Assembly (NCBI GenBank): GCA_947175425.1
Contig: CAMWMR010000001.1
Coordinates: 62,001 to 126,000 of the forward strand
DNA: 64,000 nucleotides
Direction: 5' to 3'
Origin: an uncultured Porphyromonadaceae bacterium
GTDB taxonomy: Bacteria > Bacteroidota > Bacteroidia > Bacteroidales > Muribaculaceae
The notes under the pieces: generated by a model
Databases searched by the model: none
The model's input: the letters and a program-made list of their open reading frames with translations, nothing else
What the model was told of the DNA's origin: nothing
Translations under genes and position numbers: made by a program
In this document: piece after piece, positions 26,127 through 35,256 of the stretch
How the letters are laid out: each line of letters starts with the position of its first letter
Position numbering within the stretch: the first letter of the stretch is position 1

Positions 26127-27446
26127 TCAGAATGAGAATTGGCAAACAGCTCCTGCCCGTCGTGCGTAGCGATGTTGGCCATTGAAGTTTCGTCTCAATC
26201 CAAGGTCGAATTCAGCCCCGAACTGAATGCGGGGAGTAACATTCCAAAATATGTTTGCACAGCTGTAGATTCCGTATTTATAATCGTTTCCGTCAATACT
26301 TCCGTCGGGAAGATACCGGCTTTGGCTTGCTGTAATGCTTGCAAAAAGATTCGGTTTGAAGTTGTATTGCAGTCCGAGACACCATCCGAACGACCGTGGA
26401 GCATACAGTTCTCCGGGACGCTCTGGATTGGCAACAAGGTCGTACTTGCCTATAAGCATATCACCTCCAAGTCCGGCAAAGCCATGCCCGTAGTTCAAAG
26501 TTACATATGTGGTGACAGCAGTGTGAGGATGTGCCACCGAGCTAAGCATTACGCCCCATCCGGCTTTATTATGGTTTTTCTCGCTGATAAGGTCGCGATA
26601 CGACAGACTGCGAACTATCCCCGACAAACGCACATGCTGCCCTTGTTCCCATTCGTACTGTACAAAGGCTGCCGCATCGGGAAGCCAGTTTGTTACCGCT
26701 TGTGTTTTTACACCGTCGGCATCAATAGCTGTGGACGGAGTTTCTGCCGAAACAGCAAAATACCAGTGTTTTTTTACTACAGGCATATAGCGTACCAATA
26801 CACTTGTCGCTCCTATTTTATTGTTTGGTCCCTGTGCATCAACGGTAGGAGGTGTCGCGGCCGGATCGGAGAACGTGGATGCTGCATAGCCAATTGTGAA
26901 ATCATTGACAATAGCATATGCCTTTTTGAGATGAAAATCACGGACTTCGTAGCCGTTGAAGTTTGCCTCAATATACAATTGATAGTTTCCAAGAGCTTTA
27001 TTGCGACCTATTACACGGAAATACAAGCATGTTCCGGCGGGAGATGTACCGAATTGCCTCATAGCTGCAGGATTTGCAGGAATCGGAATTAGATAAGGCG
27101 CAAAGCCTGACGATGGGATTGCTCCTCCCCAGTCATAATAGGCTCGCATGCGGACACCTCCGCCAATACCCATTGCCAACTGTGAATCTTTGCTTAGAAA
27201 CAGGAAATACGGTGCTCCTGGGTCGGAATAGTGGCGAAACTGGTCGTAATAGAATGCTGTGATTACATTACGCAGAGAGTCGATGTCTCTTGTCCGTTGT
27301 TCTTCACTTACTTGGCCGTCAATAAATACTATTTTATTGGACTTCAGGGTACTGTCTATCTGGGCATCTACAAGACTTGCCGGAGTGGAAGCGAGGCAGT
27401 AGCAGTTAAAACCTAACGCGAGTGCAAAAATTGATTTACGCAACAT
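26127..27446 (-). CDS. DcaP-like outer-membrane porin
   Basis: 439 residues from the ATG at 27446, which gives the signal MLRKSIFALALGFNCYCLAS. The first mature part includes a stretch of polar helix (EEQRTRDIDSLRNVITAFYYDQ). The rest alternates short aromatic beta strands and turns and ends in Phe, as outer-membrane barrels do. NDFTIGYAASTFSDPAATPP and LRLSG-type strands resemble DcaP trimeric porins, which take up small anionic solutes. It has its own terminator-bounded position and no clear partner genes. The DcaP family call is moderate; that it is an outer-membrane beta-barrel is better supported. Confidence 0.72.
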   Translation of the reverse strand: MLRKSIFALALGFNCYCLASTPASLVDAQIDSTLKSNKIVFIDGQVSEEQRTRDIDSLRNVITAFYYDQFRHYSDPGAPYFLFLSKDSQLAMGIGGGVRMRAYYDWGGAIPSSGFAPYLIPIPANPAAMRQFGTSPAGTCLYFRVIGRNKALGNYQLYIEANFNGYEVRDFHLKKAYAIVNDFTIGYAASTFSDPAATPPTVDAQGPNNKIGATSVLVRYMPVVKKHWYFAVSAETPSTAIDADGVKTQAVTNWLPDAAAFVQYEWEQGQHVRLSGIVRSLSYRDLISEKNHNKAGWGVMLSSVAHPHTAVTTYVTLNYGHGFAGLGGDMLIGKYDLVANPERPGELYAPRSFGWCLGLQYNFKPNLFASITASQSRYLPDGSIDGNDYKYGIYSCANIFWNVTPRIQFGAEFDLGLRRNFNGQHRYARRAGAVCQFSF

Positions 27447-27584
27447 AGAATTAGCTGTTAGTGATGAATATAAAATAAACATCGGAAGAAAGGAAATAGT
27501 TTAATCAAGGATGAGACATTAATTCTTTGGAAAAATAATCTCAGGAAAATATCTGTCAATAAGCCGAATGAGATGTTGATTTAA

Positions 27585-27615
27585 CAAAAAAAGCTCCACC
27601 GGGTAGTGGAGCTTT
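27585..27615 (-). terminator. Rho-independent terminator of the DUF4136 gene
   Basis: AAAGCTCCAC at 27590-27599 pairs perfectly with 27606-27615. In the minus direction the stem is followed by seven Ts (27585-27591 complement). Confidence 0.9.
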
Positions 27616-27630
27616 ATGAGTTATCCGAAG

Positions 27631-28242
27631 TCAGTTCTTTCGGTATTGAGGTAAAAGGGGAACGGGGAATTTAGAGAACAGTGTTTGCACTGCTTCGGCT
27701 ATGCCCTGGAGATTACGGAAACGCGCCTGTCCGTTTTCAACAATAGTTGCAACCGAAGCGGAGTAGAGCGGCAGCTTCTCTTGTATATTCACAAAATCCA
27801 TAGTCAACACACCCTCTTTGTATATACCGGTAATAACTTGGGCGTTGGCATAGTAATTTGCCCAATAATTCATGCGGGGATACATGAAGTAAGGATAAAG
27901 GCCGTTATAATATGGGCCGGGATAAGGCATGTAACCCGGAGGAACAGCAGGCTCGGTTTCTATTTCTTTATGAACGGTGAGGCCAATGTTTATCAGCAAT
28001 GGGGAGGAGGCATTTTCGGTGAAACCTCGTTCAAGCATTTGTTCACGTATGGCAGCCGCAATATTATAATAGGTTACGGATTCCATTCCGGGAGGGAGAT
28101 GACCATCGGCCGGCGTGACTATACGGAAAGTTTTGTATGCCGCCAAATCGGCATTGTTGTAAGTCTCGCTGTTGACGAGAGTGTAGGGGCTGCATGAGGC
28201 CAACAGGAGGATGAACAGGACAAAAGGAATAATTTTTTTCAT
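27631..28242 (-). CDS. DUF4136 lipoprotein
   Basis: 203 residues. The lipoprotein signal is MKKIIPFVLFILLLASC, with lipobox LASC. The mature part fits DUF4136: YNNADLAAYKTFRIVTP near the start, then YNIAAAIREQMLERGF, and a final region with an in-out pattern ending FPVPLLPQYRKN. A Pro/Tyr-rich loop (residues about 105-130, PGYMPYPGPYYNGLYPYFMY) is inserted in the middle, common in this family. Function is unknown; outer-membrane attachment is likely. It is monocistronic, closed by a strong terminator. Confidence 0.85.
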   Translation of the reverse strand: MKKIIPFVLFILLLASCSPYTLVNSETYNNADLAAYKTFRIVTPADGHLPPGMESVTYYNIAAAIREQMLERGFTENASSPLLINIGLTVHKEIETEPAVPPGYMPYPGPYYNGLYPYFMYPRMNYWANYYANAQVITGIYKEGVLTMDFVNIQEKLPLYSASVATIVENGQARFRNLQGIAEAVQTLFSKFPVPLLPQYRKN

Positions 28243-28350
28243 AATATAATGAACGTTTAAATGTATAGTAAATCAACAAATTGAAAGCTATAAAAGTTGA
28301 AATCCAATTATTATGGCAATTTACGATTAAATATATTTAACATCTTTAAA

Positions 28351-28381
28351 TTGCATCATACATAGCTTTTTTCTATTTTTG
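28351..28381 (+). promoter_or_regulatory. Promoter of the small acidic gene and aguAB
   Basis: TTG at 28351-28353, an exact 20-base spacer, then TATTTTTG at 28374-28381. Transcription should start near 28388, about 34 bases before the first ATG at 28422. Confidence 0.8.
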
Positions 28382-28421
28382 GCTGGAAATCATACTAAGT
28401 AGTCCACCAAATCTGTATACT

Positions 28422-28661
28422 ATGCACCATATAACTGACCTTTTTCAATCGCTGATTGACCAATTTGCAAGTATGGACATGGCCGAGGCGGAGTTCCGGC
28501 GCATGCTTGTTGATGACCCGGAACTCCGCCGAGAGTACAAAGAGTACTGTCGTGAAATGGAAACCAGCGACCGAAGAGGTTTTGCGGAATATTGCGAGGA
28601 ATACATGGTTGGACAAAACGAAGTATGGGATAGTCTAAATGATTACGACAACGAAGAATGA
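28422..28661 (+). CDS. Small acidic protein of unknown function
   Basis: 79 residues, strongly acidic, predicted mostly helical (FQSLIDQFASMDMAEAEFRR, then LVDDPELRREYKEYCREM). No signal peptide or membrane span. I do not recognise a family. It has a well-formed promoter 41 bases upstream and its stop overlaps the aguA start (ATGA), so it is translated ahead of aguA and aguB. The coupling suggests a role connected with polyamine synthesis or simply a leader cistron; that is inference. Confidence 0.8.
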   Translation: MHHITDLFQSLIDQFASMDMAEAEFRRMLVDDPELRREYKEYCREMETSDRRGFAEYCEEYMVGQNEVWDSLNDYDNEE

Positions 28662-29683
28662 CATTAACCCGCCGTTTCCCTGCCGAATGGGAACCCGTAG
28701 AAGCGGTTTTGCTCGCCTGGCCACATGAAAATACCGATTGGCAACCGCTTCTTCATTACGTCCGCGAGTGTTACTCGCAAATTATAGAGGCCGTTTCTAA
28801 AAGGGCCAAAGTTATTATTATAGGTCCGGAAAAGCCCGAGGACAGGTATATTTCCAAAGGTACTGTAAAAGAAAATATAAGCTTTATACAGCTCCCGACC
28901 AACGATACATGGACACGCGATTACGGTCCTGTTTCAATGTTGGACTCTGCAGGCTCCCGTATATTGATGGATTATAAATTCAATGGCTGGGGGCTTAAAT
29001 TCGCATCCGATTGCGACAATCTTGCGAGCTCTCGCATGCATTCCATGGGTGTCTTAAAAGGTGAGTTGATTAATCGGCTTGGCTTTGTTCTTGAAGGAGG
29101 GTCGGTGGAGTCGGACGGTAAAGGAACCATTTTAACCAGTTCGAACTGTCTGCTTTCCCCAAATCGTAATGGAGACAAGAATCGAGCTCAGATTGAAGAA
29201 CAGTTGAAAGCCGACTTGAATGCCCATAAAATTTTGTGGATTGAGAATGGCGAGCTGGAAGGTGATGACACCGACGGTCATATCGACACGCTCGCCCGTC
29301 TGCTCCCTGACGATACTATTGTTTATGTGTCATGCGATCGTGTGGAAGATTCGCACTACGAGTCGCTCAAAGCAATGGAAAACGAACTCAAGAGCATGAC
29401 ATCGGTCGATGAAAAACCGTTCCGTCTTATCGGGCTTCCGTTGCCTGAACCCATGTATGACCCTGAGGACGGTTCAAGGCTGCCTGCGACATATGCCAAT
29501 TTCTTACTCCTTAACGGTGCGGTGCTCCTGCCGGTGTACGGACAAGCCCTTGATGCTGTTGCAGTGGATGTAATGAAAAAAGCATTGCCCGATTATGAAA
29601 TTGTGCCTATTGATTGTTCTGCACTCGTACGCCAGCATGGCTCTCTCCATTGTGCAACAATGCAAATCCCTAAAGAAAGATGA
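28658..29683 (+). CDS. aguA: Agmatine deiminase
   Basis: 341 residues of the pentein fold. It converts agmatine to N-carbamoylputrescine and ammonia. Landmarks are TWTRDYGPVS (substrate Asp), EGGSVESDG, DTDGHIDTLA with the catalytic His, and HGSLHCATMQ with the nucleophile C332. Its start overlaps the small acidic gene by 4 bases, and aguB overlaps its stop by 4. The pair makes putrescine from arginine-derived agmatine; a speA-type arginine decarboxylase is not in the window. Confidence 0.97.
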   Translation: MTLTRRFPAEWEPVEAVLLAWPHENTDWQPLLHYVRECYSQIIEAVSKRAKVIIIGPEKPEDRYISKGTVKENISFIQLPTNDTWTRDYGPVSMLDSAGSRILMDYKFNGWGLKFASDCDNLASSRMHSMGVLKGELINRLGFVLEGGSVESDGKGTILTSSNCLLSPNRNGDKNRAQIEEQLKADLNAHKILWIENGELEGDDTDGHIDTLARLLPDDTIVYVSCDRVEDSHYESLKAMENELKSMTSVDEKPFRLIGLPLPEPMYDPEDGSRLPATYANFLLLNGAVLLPVYGQALDAVAVDVMKKALPDYEIVPIDCSALVRQHGSLHCATMQIPKER

Positions 29684-30567
29684 AAGAAAAACTGAAAGTA
29701 GGAATCATTCAACAAAGTAATACTTCCGATATACTCGGAAACCGTAATCGCATTGCCGATAAAGTTAGAAAACTGGCCGCAGAAGGTGCCGAGCTTATTG
29801 TGAACCGGGAACTTCACGATTCATTATATTTTTGTCAGACCGAAAATGTGGATCTGTGCTCACTTGCCGAATCTATCCCAGGGGAGGCAACGGAATTCTA
29901 TTCCCAACTTGCAAAGGAATGCGGTGTTGTTATAGTAAGTTCTCTCTTTGAGCGCCGCGCCCCAGGTTTATATCACAATACCGCCGTAGTTTTTGAAAAG
30001 GACGGTTCTATAGCCGGGAAGTACCGAAAAATGCACATCCCCGATGACCCGGCATATTATGAAAAGTTCTATTTTACGCCGGGTGATATGGGTTTTAAGC
30101 CGATTGACACATCAGTAGGTCGGCTTGGGGTTCTTGTATGCTGGGATCAGTGGTATCCCGAAGCAGCCCGTCTTATGGCATTGGCCGGTGCTGAACTTCT
30201 TATATATCCAACCGCAATAGGTTTTGAAAGTTCCGATACTCCCGAAGAGCAGGAACGTCAGCGCCAGGCCTGGATAACTGTACAACGAGGCCATGCCATT
30301 GCAAACGGTCTGCCTGTGGTGACTGTAAACAGAGTAGGGCATGAACCGGATCCGTCGGGAGCTACAAACGGAATTAATTTCTGGGGTTCAAGTTTTGTGG
30401 CAGGCCCGCAGGGCGAATTTCTATTTCAAGCTCCCACGGATAGTGAATGCGAAGCCATTGTAGACGTGGATATGCGCCGCAGCGAACAGGTGCGCCGCTG
30501 GTGGCCGTTCCTGCGAGACCGCCGAATTGAAAATTACGGCGGTCTTACGCAACGATTTATAGACTGA
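29680..30567 (+). CDS. aguB: N-carbamoylputrescine amidase
   Basis: 295 residues, nitrilase superfamily. The catalytic triad can be read as E44 (VNRELHD), K117 (KYRKMHIPD) and C154 (LVCWDQWYPE). The enzyme hydrolyses N-carbamoylputrescine to putrescine, CO2 and ammonia. It overlaps aguA by 4 bases, so the two steps are co-translated. Its last 11 bases overlap the end of the convergent feoAB gene. Confidence 0.97.
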   Translation: MKEKLKVGIIQQSNTSDILGNRNRIADKVRKLAAEGAELIVNRELHDSLYFCQTENVDLCSLAESIPGEATEFYSQLAKECGVVIVSSLFERRAPGLYHNTAVVFEKDGSIAGKYRKMHIPDDPAYYEKFYFTPGDMGFKPIDTSVGRLGVLVCWDQWYPEAARLMALAGAELLIYPTAIGFESSDTPEEQERQRQAWITVQRGHAIANGLPVVTVNRVGHEPDPSGATNGINFWGSSFVAGPQGEFLFQAPTDSECEAIVDVDMRRSEQVRRWWPFLRDRRIENYGGLTQRFID

Positions 30568-33070
30568 GAGCAATGTGGTAGACAGCGAAAGCTGCAATCC
30601 AGGCCACAGCCGTATTATATAGCACGCTGAACATGGCATATTTCCATTTGCCTGTTTCGCGTGCTATAGCTGTTATGGTAGCTATACAGGGGCAATAAAG
30701 CAGAATGAAAACCATGAACGAGAGAGCTTCGGCACCTGTAAAATCGGGTTTGCCGGTTATTGGCGATGGTGCGCGCAGACGAGCTCCGAGGCGAGAATCG
30801 TCAACCTCTTCATCATTAGTATAGAGAACACCCAGGGTAGAAACTACAATCTCTTTTGCAGGGACTCCGGCAAGAGCGGCAACCGTAGCTCGCCAATGAA
30901 AGCCTATAGGTTTCATCAACGGATTGAGAGCTTTGCCGGCCATTTCTATGTAGGAATCGCGACTGTAGTCAATATCACTGTCGTTTATTTGTTCCTCAGC
31001 TGTGAAGTCATCAACAGAATTTGTGTTATTGGGGAAATAATTCAGCGCCCATACAATAATGCTTGCAAACAGAATTATGCCACCCATTTTTTTAAGATAC
31101 TGCCTGCCCTTTGCCCATGTGTGATTTAACGAAGCTTTCATTGTCGGCATGCGATAGGGAGGCAATTCCATTACAAAGGGTGTTTCATCCTTTTTGAAAA
31201 GGAAGCGGCGTAAGAGGCGGGCGGTAATTACAGCAATGGCTATTCCTCCAAAATACAGTCCGGTAAACACCCACACGGCATGATAGGGAAAGAATGTTCC
31301 AACCATCAGCACATAAATGGGCAGACGGGCCGAACACGACATGAATGGATTTATGAGCACAGTGATTATTCGGCTCGAACGGCTCTCAATGCATCGTGAA
31401 GCTATTATGGCGGGGACATTGCAGCCAAATCCCATTACAAGAGGGATAAACGACTTTCCGTGCAATCCTATGCGGTGCATAAGTTTATCCATAATAAAAG
31501 CGGCGCGAGCCATGTAGCCGGAATCTTCCATAAACGATATACAGAAGAAAAGTATCAGAATGTTGGGGAGAAACACTATCACGCCTCCTACACCTCCGAT
31601 AATACCGTCGACAACAAGATCTTTGAGCACGCCTTCCGGCATAAGCTGCTCGGTAATATTACTCAGCCACGCCACACTGTTCTCTATCCATGTCATAGGA
31701 TACTGGCCAATGACAAAGGTAGCCCAAAAGATTACGAACATAATGGCTATGAAAATAGGGAAGCCGAGAACCCGATTAGTGGCGAGTTTATCCAAAACAC
31801 GTCCGGTACGTCCTTTGCCGCTTTGCCCCGGTGTATAAGTTTCGGCCAAAGCTCCCGCTACAAAACCGTATTTTTCGGCCGCTACAATAGACGATATATC
31901 TTCGTTTCTCAATTCTTCTATTCTACCGCGTTCTTTGTCGCGTAGCATAAGAATAGGAGCATCGGAGCCGGCACGTACATGTTCGCGCCATGAAGAGTTC
32001 TGTGACGCTTGCCGGCGTCGGCGGAGAGAATGTAAAAATCCTCCGGATTCTTTTTCACCTTCGGACTCTTTTACTGAAATAGCCTGAATTTCTTCTTCTA
32101 TCTCATGGTCGCCTTCAAGTAGTTTTATTGCCAGGTAACGTGGTGAAAAATGACGTTTTATAACTTCCGAAGCTTTTATCTCATCAACAATCTTGCGCAC
32201 GGCGCCTTCGATATCATTTCCGAGATTGACATGAATATGACGTACAGTGTCGTCTTTACCCTCGTAAACAGCTATTACGCGGTTAAATAATGAATTGATG
32301 CCTTCGCCGGTTTTCGATACAACCGGTACCATGGGCACACCTATCATTTTGCCGAGTTCGTTATATTCGAGAGACGCTCCGCGGGAACGCAGTTCATCGT
32401 ACATGTTAAGAGCTATCACCATGGGGTAGTCTATGTCGATAAGCTCCGTAGTAAGATATAAATTACGTTGCAGATTTGAGGAGTCGACAACGTTGAGAAT
32501 TACATCGGGGGTATTCTGTTTAAGATATTCGCGTACGTAAAGTTCCTCGGGAGAGTAACACGACAGAGAGTATGTACCGGGCAGGTCAACTATATTGAAG
32601 CGATAACCCCCGTAAAGGAAGTGTCCGCTTTTTGCATCGACAGTAACTCCGCTGTAATTTCCCACATGCTCGTGAGCTCCCGAGGCAGCATTGAAAATGG
32701 ATGTTTTTCCACAGTTGGGATTGCCTATCAAAGCAACATTAATTATATGACGCTGATTGTCGAAATGGCGTCGGGCTTCAATTCCGGCATCGGTGGAGGG
32801 TGGCTCCGACATGGCCGACATGCCGAGAACAGCAAGTTCTGCATTGTCCACTTTCACAACTTCAATCATCGCCGAGTCGGCAATACGAAGAGATACGTTA
32901 CATCCCAATATGCTGTAGTTTATAGGATCCTGCAACGGAGCATGGAGAATAACCCGCACTGCCGTTCCCTTGACGAATCCCATTTCCATAATGCGTTTGC
33001 GGAAAGCCCCGTGCCCATGAATTTTGACCACAATCCCTGTCTCTCCCGTTTTCAAATCCGATAACTTCAT
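30557..33070 (-). CDS. feoB: FeoA-FeoB fusion, ferrous iron transporter
   Basis: 837 residues. Residues 1-75 are a FeoA SH3-like domain (LKTGETGIVVKIHGHGAFRK). A G protein domain follows with G1 GNPNCGKTS (116-124), G3 DLPG and G4 NMYD. The C-terminal half is the membrane permease with Gate motifs around MGFGCNVPAI. It takes up Fe2+ across the inner membrane; fused FeoAB is common in Bacteroidota. A roughly 100-residue charged linker after the G domain (about 320-390) is rich in Arg and Glu. The 3' end overlaps aguB by 11 bases on the other strand. Confidence 0.96.
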   Translation of the reverse strand: MKLSDLKTGETGIVVKIHGHGAFRKRIMEMGFVKGTAVRVILHAPLQDPINYSILGCNVSLRIADSAMIEVVKVDNAELAVLGMSAMSEPPSTDAGIEARRHFDNQRHIINVALIGNPNCGKTSIFNAASGAHEHVGNYSGVTVDAKSGHFLYGGYRFNIVDLPGTYSLSCYSPEELYVREYLKQNTPDVILNVVDSSNLQRNLYLTTELIDIDYPMVIALNMYDELRSRGASLEYNELGKMIGVPMVPVVSKTGEGINSLFNRVIAVYEGKDDTVRHIHVNLGNDIEGAVRKIVDEIKASEVIKRHFSPRYLAIKLLEGDHEIEEEIQAISVKESEGEKESGGFLHSLRRRRQASQNSSWREHVRAGSDAPILMLRDKERGRIEELRNEDISSIVAAEKYGFVAGALAETYTPGQSGKGRTGRVLDKLATNRVLGFPIFIAIMFVIFWATFVIGQYPMTWIENSVAWLSNITEQLMPEGVLKDLVVDGIIGGVGGVIVFLPNILILFFCISFMEDSGYMARAAFIMDKLMHRIGLHGKSFIPLVMGFGCNVPAIIASRCIESRSSRIITVLINPFMSCSARLPIYVLMVGTFFPYHAVWVFTGLYFGGIAIAVITARLLRRFLFKKDETPFVMELPPYRMPTMKASLNHTWAKGRQYLKKMGGIILFASIIVWALNYFPNNTNSVDDFTAEEQINDSDIDYSRDSYIEMAGKALNPLMKPIGFHWRATVAALAGVPAKEIVVSTLGVLYTNDEEVDDSRLGARLRAPSPITGKPDFTGAEALSFMVFILLYCPCIATITAIARETGKWKYAMFSVLYNTAVAWIAAFAVYHIALSL

Positions 33071-33091
33071 AGTTACTTTCTTTTAAGACTG

Positions 33092-33122
33092 CAAAGTTCG
33101 TGTTTTTTATTGGCTTAAGCAA
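33092..33122 (-). promoter_or_regulatory. feoAB promoter
   Basis: On the minus strand: TTG, 20-base spacer, GAACTTTG (first base of the -7 box deviates). The predicted start near 33086 leaves a leader of roughly 16 bases, too short for a riboswitch. Confidence 0.65.
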
Positions 33123-33271
33123 GTGTATATTTGGAATAATTTTAAATAAGTCCTTAAAAAACATGAACAGTCAGCTACATATCTATATTAGCACTTGTTA
33201 AATAGGAAGCTTGTACGGGAATGCGTAAAATGTGTGTTGTGGCGGTGTTTCGATAAACCAAAAAAAATGCG

Positions 33272-33279
33272 TAACTTCG
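33272..33279 (+). promoter_or_regulatory. Possible prfA -7 element
   Basis: TAACTTCG has one mismatch to TAnnTTTG, 17 bases before the chosen ATG at 33297. The -33 region (TTTCG near 33248) is weak. Confidence 0.35.
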
Positions 33280-33296
33280 CAGAAAATAATAAAAAT

Positions 33297-34406
33297 ATGG
33301 CAGAACAGAACCTGTTGGAGCGCCTCGACGGTATTGAAGCCCGTTTTGAAGAGGTTGGCACCCTTATTACTGACCCTGCGGTGATAGCAGACATGAAACG
33401 ATATGTCCGTCTCACCAAAGAATATAAGGATTTGGAGCGTCTTTGCTCCCTTACCCGTCAATACCGCACTTTAGGCGAAAATATAGAGGAAGCCAAGCTG
33501 ATATTGGCCTCCGAAAGTGACCCCGAAATGCGAGAGATGGCTAAAGAACAGCTTGACAGCGCCACAGAGGCTCTTCCGCGTCTTGAAGAGGAAATTAAAT
33601 TGCAGCTCATTCCTGCCGACCCCGAAGATTCCAAAAATGCAATTCTGGAAATCAGAGGCGGCACAGGCGGTGATGAAGCCGCTATTTTTGCAGGCGATTT
33701 GTGCAAGATGTACATGAAATTTTGCGAAAGCAAGGGCTGGAATGTAGCGGTGACTTCGGCAAATGAAGGTGCTGCCGGAGGTTTTAAGGAAATCGTACTG
33801 TCGGTTACCGGCGAAGGCGTTTATGGAATCCTTAAATACGAAAGCGGCGTTCATCGCGTACAACGTGTTCCTGCAACCGAAACTCAAGGGCGAGTGCACA
33901 CTTCGGCCGCAACTGTAGCGGTATTGCCCGAGGCGGAACCGTTCGATGTTGAGATTAACGAGGGTGAGATAAAGTGGGATACATTCCGTTCGGGCGGTGC
34001 CGGAGGACAAAATGTGAACAAAGTGGAATCGGGAGTGCGCCTGCGTTATATGTGGAAAAATCCTAACACCGGCGTAACAGAGGAGATTCTTATCGAATGT
34101 ACCGAAACTCGCGACCAACCTAAGAATAAGGAGCGCGCATTAAGCCGTTTGCGCACTTTTATATACGATAAGGAACATCAGAAATATATCGATGATATTG
34201 CTTCCCGTAGAAAAACCATGGTAAGCACCGGCGACCGCTCGGCAAAAATACGCACATACAATTATCCTCAAGGACGAATAACCGACCATCGTATAAATTA
34301 TACGATATATAATTTGCAGGCATTTGTAGATGGAGATATTCAGGATGTAATCGATCATCTGATTATAGCTGAAAATGCCGAAAAACTCAAAGCAGCAGAA
34401 CTCTAA
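33297..34406 (+). CDS. prfA: Peptide chain release factor 1
   Basis: 369 residues from the ATG at 33297; longer in-frame starts upstream would cross the likely promoter at 33272 and add a non-homologous tail. The GGQ loop lies in SGGAGGQNVNKVESGVRL, and the tripeptide anticodon is in the VPATETQG region, giving RF1 (UAG/UAA) rather than RF2. The N-terminal coiled coil (LERLDGIEARFEEV) is normal. It releases nascent chains at stop codons. pyrF follows after 18 bases and is probably co-transcribed. Confidence 0.96.
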   Translation: MAEQNLLERLDGIEARFEEVGTLITDPAVIADMKRYVRLTKEYKDLERLCSLTRQYRTLGENIEEAKLILASESDPEMREMAKEQLDSATEALPRLEEEIKLQLIPADPEDSKNAILEIRGGTGGDEAAIFAGDLCKMYMKFCESKGWNVAVTSANEGAAGGFKEIVLSVTGEGVYGILKYESGVHRVQRVPATETQGRVHTSAATVAVLPEAEPFDVEINEGEIKWDTFRSGGAGGQNVNKVESGVRLRYMWKNPNTGVTEEILIECTETRDQPKNKERALSRLRTFIYDKEHQKYIDDIASRRKTMVSTGDRSAKIRTYNYPQGRITDHRINYTIYNLQAFVDGDIQDVIDHLIIAENAEKLKAAEL

Positions 34407-34424
34407 GGCTTAAAATTAATTAAT

Positions 34425-35255
34425 ATGAAACGGACACAACTGGTTGAGAAAATTTTTGAAAAAGGCACATTTCTTTGCGTGGGGCTCGATCCCGATTCTG
34501 CAAAAATGCCGCCTGCTCTGGCTGAAAAAGGTTGCGAGGGCCTTTTGGAGTTCAATAAAAACATTATTGACGCAACGGCACAGTATTGTGTCGCCTACAA
34601 GCCGAATCTTGCTTTTTACGAAGCTTTCGGTTCCAAAGGATATGAAGTGTTTGAGGAAACATGTGCATATATCCGCAATAACTATCCCGAGCATATGATA
34701 ATAGCCGATGCCAAACGCGGCGACATCGGCAATACTGCCCGAATGTATGCAAAGGCTCTTTACGAGGGCGCCGGCGTTGATGCCGTTACACTTGCGCCAT
34801 ACATGGGAGAAGATTCGGTAAAGCCATTTCTCAGCTATGAAGACAAGTGGGCTATAGTGCTTGCGCTTACCTCCAATGCGTCCGCTACGGATTTCGAAAT
34901 GGTTTCCGATTCCAAGGGAGTGCCACTGTTTGAACGCGTCATTCGTCGTTCCCGTCATTGGGGTTCTCCGGTTAACATGATGTATGTTGTCGGAGCTACA
35001 AAGGCCGAATATTTCGATGCTGTGCGAGCTGTAGCTCCCCGACATTTTTTACTGGTTCCCGGTGTGGGTGCTCAAGGCGGAAGTCTTGAGGATGTGTGCC
35101 GTCATGGAATGATAGATGAATGCGGACTGCTTGTAAACAGTTCACGTGGCATAATACATGCCTCACAAGGCGATGACTATGCCGAAGCTGCTGCCGAAGC
35201 TGCGCGTGTTATGGCCGAACAAATGACTGTACTCCTTGCAGAATACGCAAAATAA
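34425..35255 (+). CDS. pyrF: Orotidine 5'-phosphate decarboxylase (PyrF type 2)
   Basis: 276 residues, the longer subfamily of OMP decarboxylases. The active-site motif is DAKRGDIGNTA, with the catalytic Lys and Asp pair, preceded by FLCVGLDPDSAKMP. VPGVGAQGG forms the phosphate-binding loop. It carries out the last step of UMP synthesis. It sits 18 bases after prfA, an arrangement that implies a shared transcript, and its stop is one base from the stop of convergent dinB. Confidence 0.96.
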   Translation: MKRTQLVEKIFEKGTFLCVGLDPDSAKMPPALAEKGCEGLLEFNKNIIDATAQYCVAYKPNLAFYEAFGSKGYEVFEETCAYIRNNYPEHMIIADAKRGDIGNTARMYAKALYEGAGVDAVTLAPYMGEDSVKPFLSYEDKWAIVLALTSNASATDFEMVSDSKGVPLFERVIRRSRHWGSPVNMMYVVGATKAEYFDAVRAVAPRHFLLVPGVGAQGGSLEDVCRHGMIDECGLLVNSSRGIIHASQGDDYAEAAAEAARVMAEQMTVLLAEYAK

Positions 35256-35256
35256 A

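Noticed and set aside
33071-33160. Iron or B12 riboswitch before feoAB
   Set aside because: The predicted leader is about 16 bases, too short, and no conserved riboswitch core was recognised.
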